Shown here piece by piece: positions 15,246 to 22,099 of a stretch of 64,000 nt of DNA. The first letter of the stretch is position 1. Every line of letters begins with the position of its first letter. Position numbers and translations under genes: made by a program. Location of the stretch: positions 45,341 through 109,340 of the forward strand of contig JAKFWF010000022.1 of assembly GCA_021730785.1 (NCBI GenBank). Reading direction: 5' to 3'. The notes under the pieces were generated by a model that worked only from the letters and a program-made list of their open reading frames with translations, was not told the DNA's origin and searched no databases. This DNA comes from Hyphomicrobiaceae bacterium (GTDB taxonomy: Bacteria > Pseudomonadota > Alphaproteobacteria > Rhizobiales > Hyphomicrobiaceae).

Positions 15246-16406
15246 TTAAAGACCGAACTGTTTTTTGAAGAATTCGAGCACAATTGGATATGTTTTCCAA
15301 GCTTGATATGTGAAGAAGCCCAACATAGCGATCCCGAGTATGGCTTCCTTATTCTGCTTTGCTTCTGCTTCGGTAGGAGCGGGCTTCCGTCGCAAGTCCT
15401 TCAGCCGCGCCTTGGCAGCGACGGCATGGATGCTGCGGGGATAGGTCCTTAGGAATGCTTCTGCCGCCGCCGCGTCACCAATACTCGCCATGGTCCACGC
15501 ATCGGCTTCGGCGCGAGCAGCATCGGCAGCTTCTCTAGATTTGGCTGCCGCCTTTTCCAGCACGTCCAGCCACCGGCGCGCCGCTGCCGCGTTCGGACCC
15601 GATGGAAACTCTGTCAAAAACGCTTTGACACCCGAAAGCGAATTCGATTTGTCCAAACCAGCCCAAGTCACGACTTCCAGCTTCGCCCGCGCCGGTCGCT
15701 CCACAACGCCGCTGGGAAAGCGGGCCAGGTGATCTCGGAATTCCTGCGGGTCGGTCATGTCCTTGATGTAATCCCAGTTCGCCAACTCCTCGAGCTTGGC
15801 GATCTCGACTGATGACAAACCGGCGCCAGCACGTGCCATCGCCAGCCGTTCGGCCTCGGCCTTGCGGGCAGCTTCCGCCGTCTCGCGCTCCAGCGCGGCT
15901 GACCGTTCGGCTGCGGTCGCAGCGCGCGCCGTCTCGGTTTCGGCGAGTGCCGCCTTGATGGAAGAACTCAAGCCCTCGGCATCAGCGCGGAACCGCTCCT
16001 GCGTCAGGCGGACGGCGTTGCGACGACTGAGTGGCTTCAAGTCATCGGGCAGCGCCTCGGCGCGCGGCATCTCGGCCTTGTTGACCAGCACGGGGATGAC
16101 GCGCTTACCCGTACGCAGGGCCGAGGCGATCTCGATCCGCACGAAATCATCGGGGTTGTCGAGGCGGCGGCGGCCTGCCTCGTCGCGCGCATCGATCCAG
16201 CCCGGTCCGATCAGTACCAGCAGCACATCGCAGCCGGCGACCTGGTCATTCAGCACTGCGACGTAGTCGGCGCCGGCGGCGATACCGCCCTCGACGTCCA
16301 TGAAAATCTGATGTCCTGGGAACGCCAGTTCTAGCCGTTGAAACAGCGCGAGCGCAAAGCCCGGGTCATCGGAGCGCCGATAATTGAGAAAAATCCCGCC
16401 TGCCAC
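15246..16406 (-). CDS. TIR-domain protein with coiled coil and C-terminal membrane segment
   Basis: A 386-residue protein. Residues 4-150 are a bacterial TIR domain: IFLNYRRSDD opens the BB-loop region, HQIFMDVEGGIAAGADYV follows, and DDFVRIEIASALRTGKRVIPVLV holds a conserved Glu (about residue 92) at the position expected for the NADase catalytic residue. Residues 155-195 are an Ala/Glu/Arg-rich coiled coil. Residues 200-340 are helical and repeat-like (WDYIKDMTDPQEFRDHLARFPSG and AAAEAFLRTYPRSIHAV look like related units). Residues about 352-372 form one hydrophobic helix. TIR enzymes cleave NAD+ or make cyclic-ADPR-type signals in anti-phage systems; here that is inferred. GTG 16406 is preferred (GGGGAT upstream), with TTG 16409 adjacent. 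Confidence 0.8.
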   Translation of the reverse strand: MAGGIFLNYRRSDDPGFALALFQRLELAFPGHQIFMDVEGGIAAGADYVAVLNDQVAGCDVLLVLIGPGWIDARDEAGRRRLDNPDDFVRIEIASALRTGKRVIPVLVNKAEMPRAEALPDDLKPLSRRNAVRLTQERFRADAEGLSSSIKAALAETETARAATAAERSAALERETAEAARKAEAERLAMARAGAGLSSVEIAKLEELANWDYIKDMTDPQEFRDHLARFPSGVVERPARAKLEVVTWAGLDKSNSLSGVKAFLTEFPSGPNAAAARRWLDVLEKAAAKSREAADAARAEADAWTMASIGDAAAAEAFLRTYPRSIHAVAAKARLKDLRRKPAPTEAEAKQNKEAILGIAMLGFFTYQAWKTYPIVLEFFKKQFGL

Positions 16407-16485
16407 CAATTATCCCCGTCAAATGCGCTTAACAGCCGGGACGATAGCTGCTGTTTGCAGGCCGTGCGATGACAATTTGCGAGTG

Positions 16486-16532
16486 GGCCTACGTCGCCCA
16501 GCACGTTCTGGGGTTGCCGCGAAGTTATTGAG
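16486..16532. repeat. 47-bp direct repeat, right copy
   Basis: Exact second copy of 15048-15094. It contains the stop codon of the minus-strand WD40 gene (16525-16527) and, on the plus strand, an orphaned copy of the last codons of the acyl-CoA dehydrogenase. Because both convergent genes end in this sequence, it was probably the original junction, and the left copy was created, or this one re-created, during insertion. Confidence 0.9.
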
Positions 16533-17694
16533 CCGTCTCCGCGGCCTTGGCTTTGGCCTCGTCGAACGCCTTCTTGGCGGCGATCGCCGGCTTGTCGTCG
16601 AGGGTGAAGGTGCGCACCACCTTGCCCGTCTTCACGTCGTAGGCGATGACAACGCCGTCGTTGCCGCCGGTGAACAGGAGTTTGCCGTCTGGCGAGGCGG
16701 CAAACTCGCGACCGGTCTGGCTCGGGCTGGTCCACTTCGCCAGCGTGCGCCCGTCCGCCGCCGATCTTATCGAGTAGCCGTTGGTCACGCCGTCGGCCGC
16801 GTGCGTGACAGTTGTGACCCATGTCGCATCCGGCGCCACCAGCGCCTCGTAGACGCCTTCGTCCTTGGCCAGCACGTGGGTGACGCTGCCGAGCAGCGCG
16901 CCGGTGTCGACGTTCCAGGTCTTGATCGCGTCATCGCCGACGCTGATCAGTCGCCGACCATTGGCAGAGAAGGCCAGCGAAGTGGCGCCCTCCTTGTGGC
17001 CAACCATTTTGAGCAGTTCGCGCCCCGTGGCAGCGTCCCAGATCTTGAGGCTAGGATCGCGCCCGGTTTTTCGCGAGGTGCTGTCTGACGTCGCAAGCCG
17101 GCGGCCGTCGCGTGACATGGCGAGCGCGCTGACGCGGCTCTTGTGGGCCGGCCAGATGCGTACCGGGCGCATCGCCCCTTTGTCCCACAGCCGTATGCTG
17201 TCGTCCCAGCCACTGCCGATGGTCGCAACCACGTCGGCCTTGGGCGATCGTGCGAACACGTGTACCCAGTTCGGATCGGCGGTCGATTGGCCGGATTGGC
17301 TGCCGCTCTCCAGGTCGAAATGCACGATGGCCGCGCCCTTGCTGCCGCGACGGCGGGCGCCGTTGCCGACGAACACGGTGGTGGCGTCTTCGGAGACCAT
17401 CACCGCGCCGGGGCCGTTCTGCGTCATCGGAAAGATCACCGATCGGACGAGCTTGCCGGTGGCGACCTCCCACACCGCGACCGCGTGGCTGGTGCTGGCC
17501 GCCGCCAGCAGTTTGCCATCCGCCGATACGCCAAGTGCGTTGATCCACTCGGTCGGCTTCTCGAAGGCTGGCGCTTCGGCGGGCTTGGCGTCCTGTGCCA
17601 GGAGCGCGTTCTGCATGGCCGCAGTTGCAACCACGAAACAGCCGAGCGCCACGACGAGGCGGCGGCGGAACAGGGAAAACGGGGTGGCGGTCAT
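16525..17694 (-). CDS. Exported WD40-repeat (beta-propeller) protein
   Basis: A 389-residue protein with an N-terminal signal sequence (LVVALGCFVVATAAMQNALLAQ) followed by repeated WD40-like blades. Each blade contains a D-G-(K/R)-L-type turn and a W: ALGVSADGKLLAAASTSHAVAVWEVATGKLV, SALAMSRDGRRLATSDS with SLKIWDAATGREL, SLAFSANGRRLISVGDDAIKTWNVDTGAL, and EFAASPDGKLLFTGGNDGVVIAYDVKTGKVV. It is probably a periplasmic or membrane-anchored scaffold, with unknown partners. It ends in a charged Lys/Ala/Glu tail. Its stop codon lies inside the right 47-bp repeat. The TIR gene follows 118 bp downstream on the same strand, but the repeat shows that this juxtaposition is secondary. Confidence 0.82.
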   Translation of the reverse strand: MTATPFSLFRRRLVVALGCFVVATAAMQNALLAQDAKPAEAPAFEKPTEWINALGVSADGKLLAAASTSHAVAVWEVATGKLVRSVIFPMTQNGPGAVMVSEDATTVFVGNGARRRGSKGAAIVHFDLESGSQSGQSTADPNWVHVFARSPKADVVATIGSGWDDSIRLWDKGAMRPVRIWPAHKSRVSALAMSRDGRRLATSDSTSRKTGRDPSLKIWDAATGRELLKMVGHKEGATSLAFSANGRRLISVGDDAIKTWNVDTGALLGSVTHVLAKDEGVYEALVAPDATWVTTVTHAADGVTNGYSIRSAADGRTLAKWTSPSQTGREFAASPDGKLLFTGGNDGVVIAYDVKTGKVVRTFTLDDKPAIAAKKAFDEAKAKAAETAQ

Positions 17695-17886
17695 AACGCG
17701 ATCCTGGGCATCGGTGGGCCGGACAGTGCCTCAGACAGTGCCACAGGGCATCGGGAAAATCCCGGCAAGCGCGGGCAACGATCGGCACCAGGGTTAAGCC
17801 ACGGCACCAACGCGTCGGGGCTAACCTTTCGTCGCGCCCGTGCGTCTTGTCCCTTGACCGGCCGCACGCGCGTTTTAATGTCGTGC

Positions 17887-17901
17887 GTCACCTGATGTGA
17901 C
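17887..17901. promoter_or_regulatory. Short dyad upstream of apaG
   Basis: GTCAC-CTGAT-GTGAC forms a 5-bp inverted repeat 26 bp before the apaG start, in the divergent gap between the WD40 gene and apaG. It could be a small operator. The arms are short, so chance is also plausible. Confidence 0.3.
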
Positions 17902-17927
17902 ACGATTTCAGCGCCCGAGAGCCGTTC

Positions 17928-18320
17928 ATGTACGAAGCGATCACCCGCGGCATCCGCGTCCGCGTCAATCCCGAGTTCAAATCCGAGCAGTCGACGCCGG
18001 AGGAAAACTACTTTTTCTGGACCTATACCGTCGAGATCATCAACGAGGGGCCGGAGACGATGCACTTGCGCAGCCGCAAGTGGGAGATCACCGACACCCG
18101 CGGCCACCGCGAGGAGGTGCGCGGACCGGGCGTCGTCGGCCAGACGCCGACCTTGGCGACCGGCGAGCGGTTCCGCTACACCTCGGGCTGCCCGCTGCGC
18201 ACGCCGTCCGGCATCATGATGGGCAGTTATCAGATGGCCGACGAGCATGGCCGCCTGCACGACATCGCCATTCCAGCCTTCTCGCTCGACAGTCCCTACG
18301 TCCAGCGCCGCATGAACTGA
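17928..18320 (+). CDS. apaG: ApaG domain protein
   Basis: A 130-residue protein of the ApaG family, an immunoglobulin-like fold related to the C-terminal domain of some F-box proteins. Recognisable parts are the N-terminal ITRGIRVRVNPEF, YFFWTYTVEIINEGPETMHLRSRKWEITDTRG, VRGPGVVGQTPTL and FRYTSGCPLRTPSGIMMGSYQM. ApaG is linked to Co2+/Mg2+ phenotypes in enterics, but its molecular function is unsettled. The length is normal. It is followed 12 bp later by the argE-like gene and is likely co-transcribed with it. Confidence 0.92.
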   Translation: MYEAITRGIRVRVNPEFKSEQSTPEENYFFWTYTVEIINEGPETMHLRSRKWEITDTRGHREEVRGPGVVGQTPTLATGERFRYTSGCPLRTPSGIMMGSYQMADEHGRLHDIAIPAFSLDSPYVQRRMN

Positions 18321-18332
18321 AGGCTCGACCCG

Positions 18333-19490
18333 ATGACACCGCAAACACCTACGGCCAAGGATTTGCTTGGCCGCCTTGTGGCGTTCGACACCACGAGCGC
18401 GAAAACGAATATTCCGATGGCCGAGTTCATCCGGGATTATCTGTCCAGCCACGGCGTCGACAGCCATATGGTGCCGGCCGAGAACGGCATCCACACCAGC
18501 TTGTTTGCGACCATCGGCCCAGAAGACCTGCCCGGCATCGGGCTGTCCGGTCACATGGACGTGGTGCCGGTCGCCGACCAGGCCTGGGACAGCGATCCCT
18601 TCACCATGGTCGAGCGCGATGGTCGCCTGTACGGCCGCGGCACCTGCGACATGAAGGGCTATCTCGCCTGCGTGCTCGCCGCCGTACCGCTGTTCAAGCG
18701 CGCGAAGCTCGCTGTGCCGATTCACATTGTCTTCTCCTACGACGAGGAAGTGGGCTGCACCGGCGTCAGGCCGATGATCGGCGAGTTCGGCACGCGACTG
18801 CCGAAGCCGCGCCTCATGTTCGTTGGCGAACCGACCAGCATGACCGTTGTCGATGCGCACAAAGGCGGCGCCCGCTTCCGCATCGACATCACCGGCCACC
18901 CGGTGCATTCGAGCAAGGCGCCGCTCGGCGTCAACGCGGCAACGGTCGCGACCGAACTGCTGGTCGAACTGCACCAGATGGCGGCCGACTTGAAGGCCAT
19001 GCCGAACAATCCGCGTTTCGACCCGCCCTGGCATACGCTGACGGTGACGCAGGTGCACGGCGGCACATCGAGCAACATCGTGCCCGGCTCCAGCTGGATC
19101 GGCTGGGAGATCCGCGCCATGCCGGGCTTCGATCTCACCCCCTGGGTCACGCGCATCGAGGCGGCGGCGGCGAAGCTCGTGCCCGCGATGCGAGCAGTCG
19201 CGCCAGAAGCTGGCATCGTCGTGCGCCAGACCGGCAACGTGCCGCCATTCGGCGCGGAAGCTGGGTCCGAGGTCGTTACCTTGTGCCAGAAGATCGCCGG
19301 GCACAACGACACGCACGCGGTGCCCTACGGCACGGAAGCTGGGCTGTTCCAGATGGGCGGCGTGCCGGCCGTCGTGTGCGGGCCGGGCGACATCGCCCAG
19401 GCACACACGGCGAACGAGTGGATCGACGTCAAGGAACTCGACAGGTGCATGGGCTTTCTGGAACGGCTGACGGACTGGGCACGCGGCTGA
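18333..19490 (+). CDS. argE: Acetylornithine deacetylase (ArgE, M20 family)
   Basis: A 385-residue zinc hydrolase of the ArgE/DapE/M20 family, which removes the acetyl group of N-acetylornithine in arginine biosynthesis. Motifs are GLSGHMDVVPV (metal His and Asp), RGTCDMKGYLAC (bridging Asp) and FSYDEEVGCTG (catalytic Glu-Glu). A dimerisation lid with DITGHPVHSSKAPLGVNA and a C-terminal AQAHTANEWIDVKELDRCMGFL complete the family pattern. Related M20 enzymes with other substrates cannot be excluded. It converges with crtC, with a 24-bp gap. Confidence 0.87.
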   Translation: MTPQTPTAKDLLGRLVAFDTTSAKTNIPMAEFIRDYLSSHGVDSHMVPAENGIHTSLFATIGPEDLPGIGLSGHMDVVPVADQAWDSDPFTMVERDGRLYGRGTCDMKGYLACVLAAVPLFKRAKLAVPIHIVFSYDEEVGCTGVRPMIGEFGTRLPKPRLMFVGEPTSMTVVDAHKGGARFRIDITGHPVHSSKAPLGVNAATVATELLVELHQMAADLKAMPNNPRFDPPWHTLTVTQVHGGTSSNIVPGSSWIGWEIRAMPGFDLTPWVTRIEAAAAKLVPAMRAVAPEAGIVVRQTGNVPPFGAEAGSEVVTLCQKIAGHNDTHAVPYGTEAGLFQMGGVPAVVCGPGDIAQAHTANEWIDVKELDRCMGFLERLTDWARG

Positions 19491-19514
19491 GCCAGCGCGC
19501 CGTCGGTGGCGCAG

Positions 19515-20468
19515 CTACGGCTGCGGCCGTCCCCGCCGGCGCGGCATCTTGAAGGGCAGCAAGCCCTGCACCCACAGGCGGCCGAAGCGCTCCAGCGACA
19601 AGCTCTCGTGGATCGCGGTGACCGGCTTGCCGCCGAGCCGCGTCGATACGATCGAGCGTGAGTAGAACGGTCCATCCTCCAGCGTCTTCAGCACACTCGC
19701 CTGGCCGGTCTCGGCGCGCGTACTGCGCTCGACGCCCCACAGCGTGCGGCGCAGGCGCGCGGGCGGCGGCAGGTCCATGTCGGTCGCCGTGCCGTCCTTG
19801 GCAAAGCGCATGGCGAGCGAAGAGGTGTCGCCCGTGCGGCTCGTCACATCGTAGAGCACGGCCGTGCTGTCGTCCTCGACGGTGCGCGACCAGTCCCACC
19901 GCTTGAACGTGCGCTCGAGCGGCACCGCGCCGCTGTTGCTGTCGAGATAGCCCGAGCCGCTCCAGCGCAGTCCCGGCCGGTCGAGTTGCACTTCGACGCG
20001 GGCCACGGGGGCGATCGGCCACCAGTTGTGCTGGGCGTCCGCATCGACCGGAAACGCCCGGTCGGTCACCGCATGCGGATGCAATTTGATCGTACCGCGG
20101 ATGCGCGAGGGGAACGGTGCGGTGATCTCATCGACATCGACGGTCAGGCTGGTGCCGTTCCACGACATCCGGCTCGGCCCGATCTGCAGCGCCTGCGCAT
20201 CGCGGTGGACCGATGGTTCGCCGCGCTCGGTCATGGCCCATTTCTGCCCGGCATCGCCATAGAGCGCGATGTTCATGGCGCAGTGGTTTTCCGGGTGCGA
20301 CCAACCATAGCGGCGCTGGCTCGCGTAGTAGGGGGAGAACACGCTGCCGACGAAGGCGATCAGGGTGATGCCGTGGCGGCCGTCATCGCTCAGCGCGTCG
20401 AGGTACCACCACGCATAGCCACCCGAGGGGACCGCGACATCGAAGCGAGGTCCGCGAGGACGCTCTGC
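19515..20468 (-). CDS. crtC: Hydroxyneurosporene synthase CrtC (carotenoid 1,2-hydratase); start codon unresolved
   Basis: CrtC adds water across the 1,2 double bond of neurosporene/lycopene-type carotenoids, the first step to spheroidene/spirilloxanthin ends. The frame carries the family start block GPRFDVAVPSGGYAWWYLD, then LIAFVGSVFSPYYA, the conserved HCAMNIALYG, and AQHNWWPIAPVARVEVQL. About 310 residues are clearly CrtC. The oddity is the start: from GPRFD back to the next ATG (20738) there is no in-frame ATG, GTG or TTG near the expected N-terminus, and the upstream codons are only the shadow of crtD. The end coordinate given is therefore nominal. crtC lies in frame -1 relative to crtD and overlaps its 3' end by about 70-80 bp. 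A rare start, a -1 frameshift from crtD or a sequence error are all possible. Confidence 0.82.
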   Translation of the reverse strand, partial: AERPRGPRFDVAVPSGGYAWWYLDALSDDGRHGITLIAFVGSVFSPYYASQRRYGWSHPENHCAMNIALYGDAGQKWAMTERGEPSVHRDAQALQIGPSRMSWNGTSLTVDVDEITAPFPSRIRGTIKLHPHAVTDRAFPVDADAQHNWWPIAPVARVEVQLDRPGLRWSGSGYLDSNSGAVPLERTFKRWDWSRTVEDDSTAVLYDVTSRTGDTSSLAMRFAKDGTATDMDLPPPARLRRTLWGVERSTRAETGQASVLKTLEDGPFYSRSIVSTRLGGKPVTAIHESLSLERFGRLWVQGLLPFKMPRRRGRPQP

Positions 20469-21931
20469 GAGGCGATGCGCCCCGAAAGCGCTGCCATCGG
20501 CATGCCCGGTCCCGGGTGCACGCTCCCGCCGGCCAGATAGAGCGCCGGGATCTTCGAGCGCGCCCCCGGCCGGCTGAACGAAGCCGTCCAGCCGTGCGAG
20601 GCCCGGCCGTACAGCGCGCCCCCGGTCGCTGGAAAACTGCGCTCGAAATCCGCCGGGCTGGTCGCCACCGTCCGCTCGGGCGTGCGGCTGACTTTGAGGC
20701 CCGAGCGCTCCAGAAGCCGAAAGGTCCGCAGTGCGCATTGCTCGATCTCCGCTGTGCTGAACGTTTGCGTGTCGCCGGTGGCCGGCGCGTTGACAATCAT
20801 GAAGAGCCGTTCCGGGCCGGTCGGTGCCGCATCGCCGTCCTCGCCGCGATCCTGGGCGCAGACGTAGACGGTGGGGCCGGCCGGTAACTGGCGACGCTTG
20901 AAAATGTCATCGAACTCGGCCGCGTAGTTGTCGGAAAAGAATACCGAATGGCGCAGCAGGGGGAAGCCCTGTGTTTCGGCAAGTAGGGCGAAGGTTATCG
21001 CCGACAGCGAGCGCTCGTTGGCGGCAACCGCGGGTGCTGCACGGCGCACCGGCTCGCCCAGCAGGCCGGCGCCAAGTGCCGAGGCATCGCCGTTGAAGAT
21101 CACCGCGTCGGCATCGACCTGCTCGCCGCCCGCAAGGGTGACGCCACAGGCCCGGCCGCCTGCAGTGCGAATTTCCGCGACGTGCGCGCCATAACGCAAC
21201 GTGGCGCCCTGGCGCACGGCAAGATCGGCAACGACGCGGGCAACCCTATGCATGCCGCCCTCGACCAGCCACACGCCCTGGCTTTCCACATGCGCGATCA
21301 GCATCAAGGTGGCCGACGCGAGATAGGGCGAGGAGCCGCAATAGGTGGCGTAACGACCGAACAGCTGGCGCAGGCGAGGATCGTGGAAGTGCTGACCCAG
21401 CGCCCGCCACAGCGTCGACAGTGGCGAAATCTGCCATAGATCATCGACGCGGCCGATGCCGATGCGGCGCACGAGGTCGATCGGCGTCGGCTGCGAATGG
21501 CGGATGAAGGTGTGGTCGAGGGTCTCGAACACCTTGGCCGCGCGCTTGCAGAAGTCGAGGAAGCGGGCAGCTTCGGCGCGGTTCGAAAACTTGGCAATGG
21601 CGTCGGCCGAACGTCTGATGTCGGTGAACAGATCGAGGCGTTCCGTTTCGCTCCAGGCGTGGCGGGCAAGCGTCTCGACCTTGCGCAGCTTGAGGTGCGC
21701 GTCGGTCGTCGTGCCGGCGGCCGCGAACAACTCGTCGAACACCCAGCGCATGGTGAACACGGTCGGGCCGGCGTCGATCATGGCGCCGTCGATCGCAATC
21801 TGCCGAATCTTGCCGCCAGGTCCTCCGGCCCGCTCCAGCACGGTCACGTCGAGGCCGCGGGCGCTCAGCTCCAGCGCGGCGCTGAGCCCTGCCATTCCGG
21901 CGCCGACGATGATGACGCGGTCCTTGTGCAC
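20390..21931 (-). CDS. crtD: Methoxyneurosporene dehydrogenase CrtD (carotenoid 3,4-desaturase)
   Basis: A 513-residue FAD-dependent carotenoid desaturase that introduces the 3,4 double bond after CrtC and CrtF act. The N-terminal RVIIVGAGMAGLSAALELSARG is the dinucleotide-binding motif. GGPGGKIRQ, IDAGPTVFTMRWVFDELF and the C-terminal ALYLAGGSVHPGPGMPMAALSGR are CrtI/CrtD-family signatures. The GTG at 21931 (HVHKDR) is the best start, with GAGGG about 10 bp upstream; the frame is open further but crosses the promoter region. The protein runs about 16 residues past the usual end (SMSRSPRV to the stop), overlapping crtC. It is divergent from crtF with one PpsR operator between them. crtE, often between crtD and crtF, is absent here. 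Confidence 0.9.
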   Translation of the reverse strand: MHKDRVIIVGAGMAGLSAALELSARGLDVTVLERAGGPGGKIRQIAIDGAMIDAGPTVFTMRWVFDELFAAAGTTTDAHLKLRKVETLARHAWSETERLDLFTDIRRSADAIAKFSNRAEAARFLDFCKRAAKVFETLDHTFIRHSQPTPIDLVRRIGIGRVDDLWQISPLSTLWRALGQHFHDPRLRQLFGRYATYCGSSPYLASATLMLIAHVESQGVWLVEGGMHRVARVVADLAVRQGATLRYGAHVAEIRTAGGRACGVTLAGGEQVDADAVIFNGDASALGAGLLGEPVRRAAPAVAANERSLSAITFALLAETQGFPLLRHSVFFSDNYAAEFDDIFKRRQLPAGPTVYVCAQDRGEDGDAAPTGPERLFMIVNAPATGDTQTFSTAEIEQCALRTFRLLERSGLKVSRTPERTVATSPADFERSFPATGGALYGRASHGWTASFSRPGARSKIPALYLAGGSVHPGPGMPMAALSGRIASQSVLADLASMSRSPRVAMRGGTSTR

Positions 21932-22010
21932 GTGCGACAAAGCCCTCGAGGCGAGTGGTCGTGGCCAATCGGGAAACGCTTGACTGACTACATTAAATGA
22001 CGATTTTTGA

Positions 22011-22028
22011 TGTAAAGCAAGATTGACA
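22011..22028. promoter_or_regulatory. PpsR/CrtJ operator between crtD and crtF
   Basis: TGTAAAGCAAGATTGACA is an exact TGT-N12-ACA site. It lies 72 bp before the crtF start and 80 bp before the crtD start, so one repressor site can serve both divergent units. On the plus strand its end gives TTGACA (22023-22028), but no good -10 follows at normal spacing. On the minus strand TTTACA is followed by a weak TAATGT after 15 bp. Confidence 0.72.
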
Positions 22029-22099
22029 TTTCGATGCCCACGAGATGCCCCTATGGGGTGCCATCCCCCGCCCCACGAAGCCGCCGCGAGCCGTTCCCG

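Larger units (their letters stand above)
15095..16532. mobile_element. Putative 1.44-kb inserted element carrying a TIR gene
   Basis: Everything between the two 47-bp direct repeats plus one repeat copy forms a 1,438-bp unit. Removing it would restore an acyl-CoA dehydrogenase gene whose end runs straight into the end of the convergent WD40 gene, whose stop lies inside the right repeat. The unit contains one gene, an inverted-repeat block and AT-richer flanks (about 15230-15380 and 16380-16480) compared with its neighbours. No integrase, transposase or terminal inverted repeat is visible, so mobilisation in trans or recombination by another route is inferred. Confidence 0.6.

Noticed and set aside
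17691..19406. 571-codon minus-strand frame opposite apaG and the argE-like gene
   Set aside because: Shadow of two well-supported plus-strand genes; no domain or start context.
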